Of a stretch of DNA of 64,000 bases, positions 25,063-32,781 are shown one piece after another. The notes under the pieces were generated by a model, which searched no databases, was not told where the DNA came from, and worked only from the letters and a program-made list of their open reading frames with translations. This DNA comes from Protaetiibacter sp. GTDB taxonomy: Bacteria > Actinomycetota > Actinomycetes > Actinomycetales > Microbacteriaceae. The stretch spans positions 387,079 to 451,078 of the forward strand of contig JASLGG010000032.1 of NCBI GenBank assembly GCA_030150265.1, given 5' to 3'. The position numbers were made by a program, and so were the translations under genes. Position 1 is the first letter of the stretch, and each line of letters begins with the position of its first letter.

Positions 25063-26565
25063 TCACGCGCGGCGGCGGCCCCGCAGCAGCAGTGCGATGC
25101 CCGCGAGCGCCATCGCGGCGACCGCCACGAGCGCCGCGGCGGGCTGGGCTCCCGTGGCTGCGAGCGCGGGTGAGGGGGCGGCGTCTGCCGCCCAGCGCGC
25201 GTAGTAGTGGCCGAGCTGCTGACCGAAGACGGTGTCGGGCGGCAGCAGTGCGTCGTCGTCGGGGTCGGCCGTCCAGCCGAGCAGGGTGTGGTGCGCGTAG
25301 GCGGGGAAGCCGGCACCGCCGAGAGCCGCCGCTGCGGACGCCTCGTCGAGGTCGTCGAGCCGGTCGGCGCGCGCCCACCAGCTCCGGGAGGTGCCGTCCA
25401 TGGAATGCAGCCGCGCGTTGGCGATCGTCTGCACGCTCGCCGGCAGCAGGGCATCGAGCTCCTCGTCGGCCACGATGACGCCCCAGCCGCTGCCGCTGAG
25501 CCCTTCGCCTCCGTCGCCGCCCCAGCCGCCCGATCCGCCCCAGCCGCCCGCGCCGTAGGTGCCGCCATGGCCGCCCGCGCCGCCGTATCCGCCGCCGCTC
25601 ACGACCGGCCAGCCGGGGCGCCCGGAGTCGCCCATCCCGCCTGTCGCGCCGAGCTCGCCTGCGCTGCCGGGGAGGCCCGGCTGCCCCGCGGTGCCGGCCC
25701 CCGGCAGGCTCGCCCCGTGCAGCAGCACGAGGACTCCGAGGTTCACGAATCCCTCGCCGCCGACGTCGCCGTCGCCGCCGATGCCTCCCGTGCCGCCGGT
25801 GCCCCCGTTCCCGCCGTCGCCGCCGCGGCCGCCCACGCCGTCGATGGCGATCGCGCTGCCCCCGCGTCCTCCCTCGCCCCCGTAGCCTCCGTCGCCGCCC
25901 CGGCCGCCCCAGCCGCCCTGTCCGCCGGAACCGCCGACGACCACGAGACTCGCGCCGATCACCACGACGGTGCCGGAGTTCGCGAGCCCGTCGCCGCCCC
26001 GGTCGCCGTCGGCGCCGTCGCCCCCGTCCGTTCCGTCGCCGCCGTCCTCGCCGCGGCCGCCGTCCTGGCCGTCGCCGGTGACCGGGGGTCCTGTCGTTCC
26101 GTCGTCGCCGTCGGCACCGTGCGGACCGTCGGCCCCGTCGGCGTCGCCCGCGCCCATCCGCCCGGTGCTTCCCGCGATCCGTGCCTCGCCCGGGCCGACG
26201 ATCACGAGCCGCGCGTCCGATGCCACGGTGAGGCCGGTCTCGCCGAGCTCGGTCCACGAGCCCGCCACCTCGAGGCGGTGTCCGGCGAGCTCGAGCACGA
26301 GCGCGCCGGCGTCGAGCGAGAACGGCCCGTACGCGCTGACATCGGTCGTGAGCCGAGCGGTCACGGTCGCGCCGGCGGAGGCTGCCGCGATCGCCGCGCT
26401 CAGCCCCGCCTCATCCGCGATGGCGATCGGGCTCGCCGCGGAGGCGGCGGGGGCGCCCAGCAGTCCGGCGATCCCGAGCGCCGCGGCGACCGCGCCGGCG
26501 AGCAGCCGGCGGTGGGATGCGCGGGCCGGGTGCGGGGAGGAAGCGGATGCGGGGGGCATGGTCAT
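25063..26565 (-). CDS. Glycine-rich cell-wall-anchored surface protein with LAXTG sorting signal
   Basis: 500 residues. A signal peptide (about 18-43, cleavage near ASAAS) leads to a short beta domain (about 45-130), then a collagen-like and glycine-rich tract (about 130-365) rich in GDGG, GGxGG and GTGGxGG. A C-terminal globular part has WWARADRLDDLDE and HTLLGWTADPDDD, reminiscent of an InlB B-repeat. The end is LAATG, a hydrophobic helix and RGRRRA, a sorting signal for class E sortases. It is probably displayed on the wall. No sortase gene is in the window. Confidence 0.82.
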   Translation of the reverse strand: MTMPPASASSPHPARASHRRLLAGAVAAALGIAGLLGAPAASAASPIAIADEAGLSAAIAAASAGATVTARLTTDVSAYGPFSLDAGALVLELAGHRLEVAGSWTELGETGLTVASDARLVIVGPGEARIAGSTGRMGAGDADGADGPHGADGDDGTTGPPVTGDGQDGGRGEDGGDGTDGGDGADGDRGGDGLANSGTVVVIGASLVVVGGSGGQGGWGGRGGDGGYGGEGGRGGSAIAIDGVGGRGGDGGNGGTGGTGGIGGDGDVGGEGFVNLGVLVLLHGASLPGAGTAGQPGLPGSAGELGATGGMGDSGRPGWPVVSGGGYGGAGGHGGTYGAGGWGGSGGWGGDGGEGLSGSGWGVIVADEELDALLPASVQTIANARLHSMDGTSRSWWARADRLDDLDEASAAAALGGAGFPAYAHHTLLGWTADPDDDALLPPDTVFGQQLGHYYARWAADAAPSPALAATGAQPAAALVAVAAMALAGIALLLRGRRRA

Positions 26566-26587
26566 GGTGGCGCCTCTCGTCGGGTCG

Positions 26588-26625
26588 CCTCATGTTAGTA
26601 CATACATGAACGTATGCAAATGAGG
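26588..26625. promoter_or_regulatory. AT-rich palindromic operator/promoter of the surface protein
   Basis: CCTCAT (26588-26593) and ATGAGG (26620-26625) bracket CATACATGAACGTATG (26601-26616), whose ends CATAC/GTATG are inverted. The stretch is markedly AT-rich for this genome. It could bind the TetR protein at 24444. Confidence 0.55.
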
Positions 26626-26680
26626 TGAAAGCCGACGCCGAGGCGAACCGCGGACGCGGCGCTCTCGGCGGGCGGCGTGC

Positions 26681-27163
26681 CTACTTCTTGGCGGGAGCCT
26701 GCGTCGGCAGCTCGTCCTGGTACTCGACGAAGGTGCCGTCGAGCACCGGGATGGAGAGCGCGCGCTGGTCGGTCGAGGTGTGCACCACCGCGTCGAGGAG
26801 ACCGCCGGCCTGCTCTCCGAGCGGCGTGAGCGCGATCTGGTCGCCGGCGGCGCCGAAGCGCGTGGTGGTGTGTGCGCGCGCGGTCAGCTCGACCTCGTGG
26901 TAGCTGCCGCCGACCGACCACTGCACCGTGAAGTCGAGGTCGGAGCCCGTGGTGTTGACGGCCGCGCCGACGAGGCTGCCGGTCTTGCCGTCCTCGGTGA
27001 GGACGAGCACGTTGCGGAGCTCGAGCTGGCCGATGTCGAGGCCCACGCCGTCGCTCGGGTCGTAGGAGTTGGCGGTTTGCGGCTGCAGCAGGATGTTGCA
27101 GCCGGTGAGACCGAGGGCGAGCGCTCCGCTCAGGGCGATGGCGGCCACGGCACGTGCTCTCAC
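26681..27163 (-). CDS. Conserved lipoprotein of unknown function
   Basis: 160 residues from GTG 27163 with GGAGGAA upstream; a longer frame to 27292 would delete that site and the signal. The signal ends in LALGLTGC with Cys22 as lipid site. The rest has DGVGLDIGQLELRNVLVLTE and a TGSDLDFTVQW strand, a beta-sandwich pattern in secreted Microbacteriaceae proteins, sometimes mislabelled as a methylase. Divergent from carD. Confidence 0.82.
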   Translation of the reverse strand: MRARAVAAIALSGALALGLTGCNILLQPQTANSYDPSDGVGLDIGQLELRNVLVLTEDGKTGSLVGAAVNTTGSDLDFTVQWSVGGSYHEVELTARAHTTTRFGAAGDQIALTPLGEQAGGLLDAVVHTSTDQRALSIPVLDGTFVEYQDELPTQAPAKK

Positions 27164-27258
27164 GGGATTCCTCCAGGCGTCGACGAAAGGCCTCTCCAGC
27201 CTAGCGGCAGCGGGGCGGAGGGCTCGTCCGTCCCCCGGCCGGGGTACGCCCGCTGTGG

Positions 27259-27264
27259 TAAAAT
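27259..27264 (+). promoter_or_regulatory. -10 element of carD
   Basis: TAAAAT, with a normal leader to GGAAGGA (27277-27283) and ATG 27291; this gene is not leaderless. Confidence 0.6.
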
Positions 27265-27290
27265 CGAAGTTCTGCGGAAGGAACAACTCC

Positions 27291-27773
27291 ATGCTCTTCG
27301 AGGTCGGCGAGACGGTCGTCTATCCCCACCACGGTGCGGCCACCATCATCGAGGTCAAGGACCGCGTCATCAAGGGTGAGACGAAGAAGTATCTGAAGCT
27401 CAACGTCACGCAGGGCGATCTCGTCATCGAGGTGCCCGCCGACAACGTCGACCTGGTCGGCGTGCGCGACGTCATCGGCAAGGAGGGCCTCGACCGGGTC
27501 TTCGAGGTGCTGCGCGCCCCGTTCACCGAGGAGCCCACCAACTGGAGCCGCCGCTACAAGGCCAACCTCGAGAAGCTCGCCTCGGGCGACGTCATCAAGG
27601 TCTCCGAGGTCGTGCGCGACCTGTGGCGTCGCGACCAGGACCGCGGCCTCTCGGCCGGCGAGAAGCGGATGCTCGCGAAGGCCCGCCAGATCCTGATCTC
27701 CGAGCTCGCGCTCGCCGAGAAGACCGACGAGGAGAAGGCGTCGACCGTCCTCGACGAGGTGCTCGCCTCCTGA
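27291..27773 (+). CDS. carD: CarD family transcription regulator
   Basis: 160 residues. N-terminal RNA-polymerase-interaction domain (FEVGETVVYPHHGAATIIEV) and C-terminal helical DNA-binding domain with a W/R-rich WSRRYKANLEKLASG and DLWRRDQDRGLSAGEKRML. CarD stabilises the open complex at many promoters, notably rRNA. It precedes ispDF, a common actinobacterial order. Confidence 0.96.
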   Translation: MLFEVGETVVYPHHGAATIIEVKDRVIKGETKKYLKLNVTQGDLVIEVPADNVDLVGVRDVIGKEGLDRVFEVLRAPFTEEPTNWSRRYKANLEKLASGDVIKVSEVVRDLWRRDQDRGLSAGEKRMLAKARQILISELALAEKTDEEKASTVLDEVLAS

Positions 27774-27795
27774 GCCGTCCCGCTCGACCCCCGTG

Positions 27796-27829
27796 TGGTT
27801 GAGTAGCGCCGCAGGCGCGTGTCGAAACC
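27796..27829. repeat. Microbacteriaceae intergenic repeat, copy 1
   Basis: 34 bases beginning TGGTTGAGTAGCGCCGCAGG and ending GTCGAAACC, with a GGCGC hairpin core. The same sequence repeats at 27834. Such units are common between genes in this family. Confidence 0.85.
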
Positions 27830-27833
27830 CCGC

Positions 27834-27867
27834 TGGTTGAGTAGCGCCGCAGGCGCGTGTCGAAACC
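27834..27867. repeat. Microbacteriaceae intergenic repeat, copy 2
   Basis: Identical to the copy at 27796, four bases apart, in direct orientation, between carD and ispDF. Confidence 0.85.
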
Positions 27868-27872
27868 GCCCC

Positions 27873-27878
27873 TAGGCT
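27873..27878 (+). promoter_or_regulatory. -10 element of ispDF (leaderless)
   Basis: TAGGCT is six bases before ATG 27885, just after the second repeat. Confidence 0.6.
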
Positions 27879-27884
27879 CGTCGT

Positions 27885-29054
27885 ATGTCGTCGACACCGG
27901 ATGCGGTCCGCATCGCCGTCGTGGTCGTCGCCGCGGGCAGCGGCACGCGTCTCGGTCGCGAGGAGCCCAAGGCCTTCGTCGAGCTGCACGGCACGACGAT
28001 CCTCGAGCACGCCCTCCGCGGGGTGTTCGGCGCGACGCATCCGGCGCAGGTGATCGTGGTCGCCCCCGCGGCCCTCGTTGGGCGCGCGCGGGCGATCGGC
28101 GAGCACGTGGCGGGTGCGGCATCCGGCTACCTCACCGTCGTCGCGGGCGGCGAGACGCGGCAGGCGTCGGTGACGGCGGGTCTCGCGGCGCTCGCCGAGG
28201 GCGTGGAGGCGGTGCTCGTGCACGACGCCGCGCGCGCGCTCGCTCCGAGCGCGCTCGTCGACCGGGTCGCGCACGCGGTGCTCGACGGCGGCGGCGAGGG
28301 CGTCATCCCGGCGCTGCCGGTGATCGACACCGTCAAGTGGGTCGACGGCGAGCGCGTCGTCGGAGCCGTCGACCGCAGCGACCTGGTGCACGTGCAGACG
28401 CCTCAGGGCTTCCCGCGCGCGGCGCTGCTCGCGGCCTACGCCGCCGCGACCGAGGACCACACGGACGACGCCGCGCTGTTCGCGGCGGCGGGGCACCCGA
28501 TCGTCACGGTGCCGGGCGAGCCGCGCGCCTTCAAGATCACGACGCCGTGGGATCTCGGGCGAGCCGAGCAGCTGCTGGATGCCGGAAGCCGCATCCGGAC
28601 CGGCATCGGCATCGACGCGCACCGCTACGACGACGGGGTGCCGCTGTGGCTCGGCGGGGTGTACTTCCCCGACGAGCCCGGGCTCGCGGGGCACAGCGAC
28701 GGCGACGCGGTGATCCACGCGGTGTGCGACGCGCTGCTGGCGGCGGCGGGGCTCGGTGACATCGGCTCGCGCTTCGGCTCGGCCGACCCCCGGTTCGCGG
28801 GGGCGGCCAGCGAGGTGTTCCTGCGCGAGACGCTCGCGCTCGTGGACGGCGCGGGCTACCGGGTGGGGAACGTCGCGGTGCAGGTGATCGCGAACCGCCC
28901 GCGGCTGGCGTCCCGGCGCAGCGAGCTCGAGGTGCGTCTCGGCGAGCTCGTCGGCGCGCCCGTGAGCGTCGCGGCGACCACCTCCGACGGCCTCGGCTTC
29001 AGCGGCCGGGGCGAGGGACTCGTGGCGGTCGCCTCGGCGCTGCTCCACCGCTGA
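27885..29054 (+). CDS. ispDF: Bifunctional IspD-IspF isoprenoid enzyme
   Basis: 389 residues fusing two MEP-pathway steps. IspD (about 1-232): nucleotide loop VVAAGSGTRLG, VHDAARAL, TVKWVDG and the TPWDL tail; it makes CDP-ME from MEP and CTP. IspF (about 238-389): zinc ligands D244 and H246 in GIDAHRYDDG, GHSDGDAVIHAV, IGSRFGSADPRF and TTSDGLGFSGRGEG; it forms MEcPP. Both active sites look complete. cysS follows after an inserted surface-protein gene. Confidence 0.97.
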   Translation: MSSTPDAVRIAVVVVAAGSGTRLGREEPKAFVELHGTTILEHALRGVFGATHPAQVIVVAPAALVGRARAIGEHVAGAASGYLTVVAGGETRQASVTAGLAALAEGVEAVLVHDAARALAPSALVDRVAHAVLDGGGEGVIPALPVIDTVKWVDGERVVGAVDRSDLVHVQTPQGFPRAALLAAYAAATEDHTDDAALFAAAGHPIVTVPGEPRAFKITTPWDLGRAEQLLDAGSRIRTGIGIDAHRYDDGVPLWLGGVYFPDEPGLAGHSDGDAVIHAVCDALLAAAGLGDIGSRFGSADPRFAGAASEVFLRETLALVDGAGYRVGNVAVQVIANRPRLASRRSELEVRLGELVGAPVSVAATTSDGLGFSGRGEGLVAVASALLHR

Positions 29055-29087
29055 GCCGCCGTCTCGGCATCCCCTGTGCGATGAGAG

Positions 29088-29127
29088 CCGCCCGCTCGGC
29101 CCGGGTGCGCCGGGGCCGAGCGGGCGG
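29088..29127. terminator. Bidirectional hairpin terminator
   Basis: Fifteen-base arms (29088-29102, 29113-29127) pair perfectly around a ten-base loop between convergent ispDF and the HtaA gene. Confidence 0.85.
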
Positions 29128-29137
29128 TGGTCGGGGG

Positions 29138-32100
29138 TCAGGCCCGGCGGCGACGCACCAGGGCGATCACGACGGCGGCGACGATCGCGGCCGCGAGGAG
29201 GGCGATGAGGAGCACGGTCGCCCAGAGCGGCCAGCCCTCGGAAGCCGTCGCCTCGGGGGCGATCTCCTCGGCGGTCGGCGAGGGGCTCGCGACCGCCGAG
29301 CGGCACGCGTCGTCGACGGTCACCTGGATCGTGACCGGGTCGAGCTCCTCGCCCTCGGGGTAGGTGCCGAAGGCGGCGGCGCCCGCCGCGGTGAGCGTGA
29401 CCGGCGCGTCCGTCCACGTCACGACGTCGCCGTCGCGCGCCGGGGTGATGCCCGCGAGGTCGATCGCGCCGAACTCGACGGCCGCGCTGTCGACCGCCTC
29501 GCCGGCCTGCGTCGTGCCCTTCACGTCCACGAGCAGCACCGCGCGGCCGCCGTCCACGACGACCCGCGGGTTCGCGATCGTGGTGTCGAGGATGCCGCCG
29601 TGGCCCGTGAAGCGCACCGAGCCCGAGTACCGCACGTCGAGGGCGCCCGCCTCGAGGTCCGCGCCGCCCGTGCCGCCCGTCCAGGTGAACACCGGGGTGG
29701 CGTAGCTCACGTCGCCGTCGGTGGTCCACTCGCCGTTCGCGATCGAGCCGTCGATGTAGGCGCGGAAGGCCTCCTTGAAGCCCCACACGAGGCGCGCGTC
29801 GGAGACGGTGCACTGCAGCTCGGCGGCCGCGGCGATGTCGAGCACGACGCCGCGCGAGACGGAGCCCTGGAAGGTGAGCGTGTGCTCGCCGGTGAGGCCG
29901 CGCGGGAGCGAGCCGGTCCAGCTGACGCGCCCGTCGGCATCCGCCGTGAGGTCGGTCGCGAGCACGGTGGGCTCCGAGTAGATCACCGCGAGGATGCCGG
30001 ACTCGTTCGGCTGGAAGCCGTCCGCGGTCGCGGTGACCTCGCCGCCCTCCACCCGGGCGCCGTCGAGCCGGATGCCCTCGGTCGCGGGCGGGGTCGCGGC
30101 GGGGGTGCGTGCGGCCGAGCGGGTCGCCGAGGCCAGCACGACCGTGCCGCCGGGGGCGCTGCCGGGCGAGCCGATCGTGAAGCTCACGGGGTCGAGCGCG
30201 GTGCCCGCGGGGTAGAAGGTGCTGCCCTCGAAGCTGAAGGCGGCGGAGCCCGCGGCGGTGAGGGTCGCCGGCACGCTCGCGTAGCGGATGGCGCCGGTCG
30301 CGTCGGTCGTGCGGTTCGCCGAGCCGAGGGCGAGGGTGGCGAAGGCGGTGCTCGGGCCGCCGTTGACGCGGAGGAGCAGCGTGCCGCTCGTGGCCGAGTC
30401 GATGCGCACCCGCGGCTCCGAGAGGCGCAGGTCGAGCGCGCCCGCGTGGCCCGTGAAGCGCACGGAACCCGAGTACGACACGGTGCCGGTGCCGCCCGAC
30501 ATCGTCGCCTCGCCGGCCTGCGGGAACACGAAGCCCCCCAGGCCGCCCGAGACGCCGGTCGTGCTGATGCTGCCGCCCGCGATGGGCCCGGTCACGTAGG
30601 AGAGGAAGCTCGCCTTGACGCCCCATCTGAGGCTGCCCGCGGTCGGGGTGGGCGCGGTCGGCGGGAGGATCGCATCCCAGTCGGCGGCGGTGAACGGCAC
30701 GTCGGTGCGCGCGTAGATCGTCGTGGCATCCGGCATCGTGCGGGTCTTCCACACGATCACCTCGTACTGCCCGCCCTTCGTGAGGGATGCGGCGGGCGCC
30801 GTGAGGGTGGCGGTGAAGCCGCCGGCGGTGAAGGACGTCACCTGGATGGGCTGGCCCACCGTGCCGGAGCCCTGGCCGACCGACGCCTCCGCGCCCTTCG
30901 CGATCACGGCGGCGTAGGCGCCGGTGACGCCGACGAACCCGCTGCCCGCCACCGAGATGGTGGCGCCGGTGACATCGGCGGTGCTCACGCCCGCGACGAT
31001 CGAGGGCGCCGGGACGGCGGAGGCGAAGGTCACCGGCACGAAGCGGTCGTAGAGATAGGGGTCGTCGACGTTGCCGGCGGTGAAGCCGTGGTAGAGCCGG
31101 AGGAAGACGCCGCACTGCTCGGCGCCGGTGGCGGCGCACTGGTGGGCGCCGAAGGCGTCGGTCGCGGGGAGGTCGGCGGTGAAGGTCCACACGCCGTCGG
31201 CGACCGAGCCGGTGACGGTGGCGCCCTGGGGCCCGGATGCGGCGGCGAGGTAGAGCTGGCGGCTGGCGTCGCACTGGGCGCCGGTCGGGCGGCCGGCGGA
31301 GGTGCCGACGGCGCCGGTGGGCTGCACGCAGTACATCAGGTAGGCCCCGGTCACGAGCGGGGAGCCGGCGCTCGCACCGCGGGTGGCGGTGATCGTGGAC
31401 GGGAGGTTTCCGGTGACACGCACGGTGTCGCCGTCGGCGAGGCCGGTCGTCGGCGCGACCGTGATCCCGAACGACGGCGCGGTGGCAGGGGCGGCGAAGG
31501 TCACCGGCACGAACCGGTCGTAGAGGTACGGGTTCGCGACGTTGCCGGCGGTGAAGCCGTGGTAGAGCCGGAGGAAGACGCCGCACTGCTCGGCGCCCTC
31601 GACGGCGTCGGCGCAGTGGTGCGTGCCGAAGGCGTCGGCGACGGGGAGGTCGGCGGTGAAGGTCCACACGCCATCGGTGACCGAGCCGGTCACCGTGGCC
31701 CCCTGCGGACCGGATGCGGCGGCGAGGTAGAGCTGACGGGTCGCGTCGCACTGGGCGCCGGTGGGCCGCCCGGCCGAGGTGCCGACGGCACCCGCGGGCT
31801 GCACGCAGTACATGACGTACGCACCGGTCGTGAGCTGCGATCCCGCGGATGCCCCGGCGGTCGCGAGCAGCGAGGCGGGCAGCGTGCCGGTGACGCGCAC
31901 GGTGTCGCCGTTCGCGAGGCCGGATGCCGGGGCCGCCGTGATCCCGTAGCTCGGCTCGGGCTGCGGCTCCGTGACGGGCGCCTGCTCGACGGGCCAGCTG
32001 AACGACACGGGGTCGAGGGCGGTGCCGGCGGCGTAGTTGAATGCGGGCCCGGCCTCGGCGGTGACCGCCGCGGGCACGCCCGAGTAGCCAAGTGTCGTCG

Positions 32101-32617
32101 CGGTCGACGTGGCGGTGCCCTGGGTGAGGTCGAGCGTTGCGATTACGACATCCGGGTAGCTGTGGAAGATCGTGGTCGTCATATCGCGGGACACGACATC
32201 GGCGCGCAACTCGGCGGTCGTGGCGGAGATCACGCGGACCTTCACCGCGCTGATCGTGACGTCGAGCGCGTACTCGTCGGCCGGCACGCCCGCCCCCTGG
32301 TGCCCCTGGAACTGCAGCGTGCCGGGGTACGAGACGGTTCCCGTGCCCCCCGAGACGGCGCCGGTGCCGCCCGACCACCCGTACGGGGTGGCGGTGCTGA
32401 CGCCGGATGCGGTGACGTGCCCCTGGGCGATGGGGCTCGCGAGGTAGCTGCGGAAGCTCTGCTTGAACCCCCAGCTGAGGGTGGCGCCTGCCACGTCGCC
32501 GGGGGCGGCGGATGCGGCGGCGGCGGGCAGGAGCACGCTCGCGAGGGCGAGCAGCGGGACGAGCAGGAGGGCGATCCAGGGCGCGCGGGCGCGCACGGAT
32601 GCGGGTGCGTTCGACAA
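29138..32617 (-). CDS. Large HtaA-domain haem-binding surface protein
   Basis: 1159 residues from TTG 32617, favoured by GGAG nine bases upstream; GTG 32653 would add 12. Signal peptide to about residue 38. Three HtaA domains open with LSWGFKQSFRSYL, LRWGVKASFLSYV and LVWGFKEAFRAYI, each with a later GH (QGHQG, TGHAG, TGHGG) that may supply haem ligands. Between the first and second are two 157-residue near-identical repeats with paired cysteines (YCVQP, AQCD, EQCGVF). A Thr/Glu spacer, a membrane helix and RRRRA end the protein; no sortase motif. In Corynebacterium HtaA takes haem from haemoglobin. Here no HmuTUV importer is adjacent. Confidence 0.9.
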   Translation of the reverse strand: MSNAPASVRARAPWIALLLVPLLALASVLLPAAAASAAPGDVAGATLSWGFKQSFRSYLASPIAQGHVTASGVSTATPYGWSGGTGAVSGGTGTVSYPGTLQFQGHQGAGVPADEYALDVTISAVKVRVISATTAELRADVVSRDMTTTIFHSYPDVVIATLDLTQGTATSTATTLGYSGVPAAVTAEAGPAFNYAAGTALDPVSFSWPVEQAPVTEPQPEPSYGITAAPASGLANGDTVRVTGTLPASLLATAGASAGSQLTTGAYVMYCVQPAGAVGTSAGRPTGAQCDATRQLYLAAASGPQGATVTGSVTDGVWTFTADLPVADAFGTHHCADAVEGAEQCGVFLRLYHGFTAGNVANPYLYDRFVPVTFAAPATAPSFGITVAPTTGLADGDTVRVTGNLPSTITATRGASAGSPLVTGAYLMYCVQPTGAVGTSAGRPTGAQCDASRQLYLAAASGPQGATVTGSVADGVWTFTADLPATDAFGAHQCAATGAEQCGVFLRLYHGFTAGNVDDPYLYDRFVPVTFASAVPAPSIVAGVSTADVTGATISVAGSGFVGVTGAYAAVIAKGAEASVGQGSGTVGQPIQVTSFTAGGFTATLTAPAASLTKGGQYEVIVWKTRTMPDATTIYARTDVPFTAADWDAILPPTAPTPTAGSLRWGVKASFLSYVTGPIAGGSISTTGVSGGLGGFVFPQAGEATMSGGTGTVSYSGSVRFTGHAGALDLRLSEPRVRIDSATSGTLLLRVNGGPSTAFATLALGSANRTTDATGAIRYASVPATLTAAGSAAFSFEGSTFYPAGTALDPVSFTIGSPGSAPGGTVVLASATRSAARTPAATPPATEGIRLDGARVEGGEVTATADGFQPNESGILAVIYSEPTVLATDLTADADGRVSWTGSLPRGLTGEHTLTFQGSVSRGVVLDIAAAAELQCTVSDARLVWGFKEAFRAYIDGSIANGEWTTDGDVSYATPVFTWTGGTGGADLEAGALDVRYSGSVRFTGHGGILDTTIANPRVVVDGGRAVLLVDVKGTTQAGEAVDSAAVEFGAIDLAGITPARDGDVVTWTDAPVTLTAAGAAAFGTYPEGEELDPVTIQVTVDDACRSAVASPSPTAEEIAPEATASEGWPLWATVLLIALLAAAIVAAVVIALVRRRRA
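31015..31965 (-). repeat. Tandem 471-base repeat inside the HtaA gene
   Basis: The anchor GTTGCCGGCGG recurs at 31070 and 31541, giving a 471-base (157-residue) period with near-identical sequence over most of its length. It encodes the two cysteine-containing repeats and is a likely site of length variation. Confidence 0.85.
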
Positions 32618-32677
32618 GACGGGTTTCTCCGTGGTTGGGATGTGGTCGGTCACGCGACGCGCACCATCGCTTGTGAC

Positions 32678-32696
32678 TCAGGTAAGGCTAACCTTA
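32678..32696 (-). promoter_or_regulatory. DtxR/IdeR iron box
   Basis: TCAGGTAAGGCTAACCTTA matches 16 of 19 positions of the DtxR/IdeR consensus and is nearly palindromic. It lies 60 bases upstream of the HtaA start, so iron-bound IdeR should repress it. cysS is divergent and 86 bases away. Confidence 0.88.
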
Positions 32697-32769
32697 TTGC
32701 GCTGGGGCGCGGATGTCGAATCCCTTCACAGCTCGGCGCCCGATCGCGCGCCGCCGAACACGCACCAAG

Positions 32770-32775
32770 TAGGCT
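32770..32775 (+). promoter_or_regulatory. -10 element of cysS (leaderless)
   Basis: TAGGCT is six bases before GTG 32782. Confidence 0.6.
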
Positions 32776-32781
32776 CACCGG

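Noticed and set aside
25500..26150. Repeat array or mobile element in the glycine-rich region
   Set aside because: The repeats are coding triplets for Gly/Asp within one frame, explained by the surface protein.
27796..27867. CRISPR array
   Set aside because: Only two copies, four-base spacing and no spacers or cas genes.
27201..32378. A very long minus-strand open frame (about 1700 codons)
   Set aside because: It is a shadow of ispDF and the HtaA gene in another frame; its composition is Arg/His/Asp-rich junk and it contradicts recognised domains.
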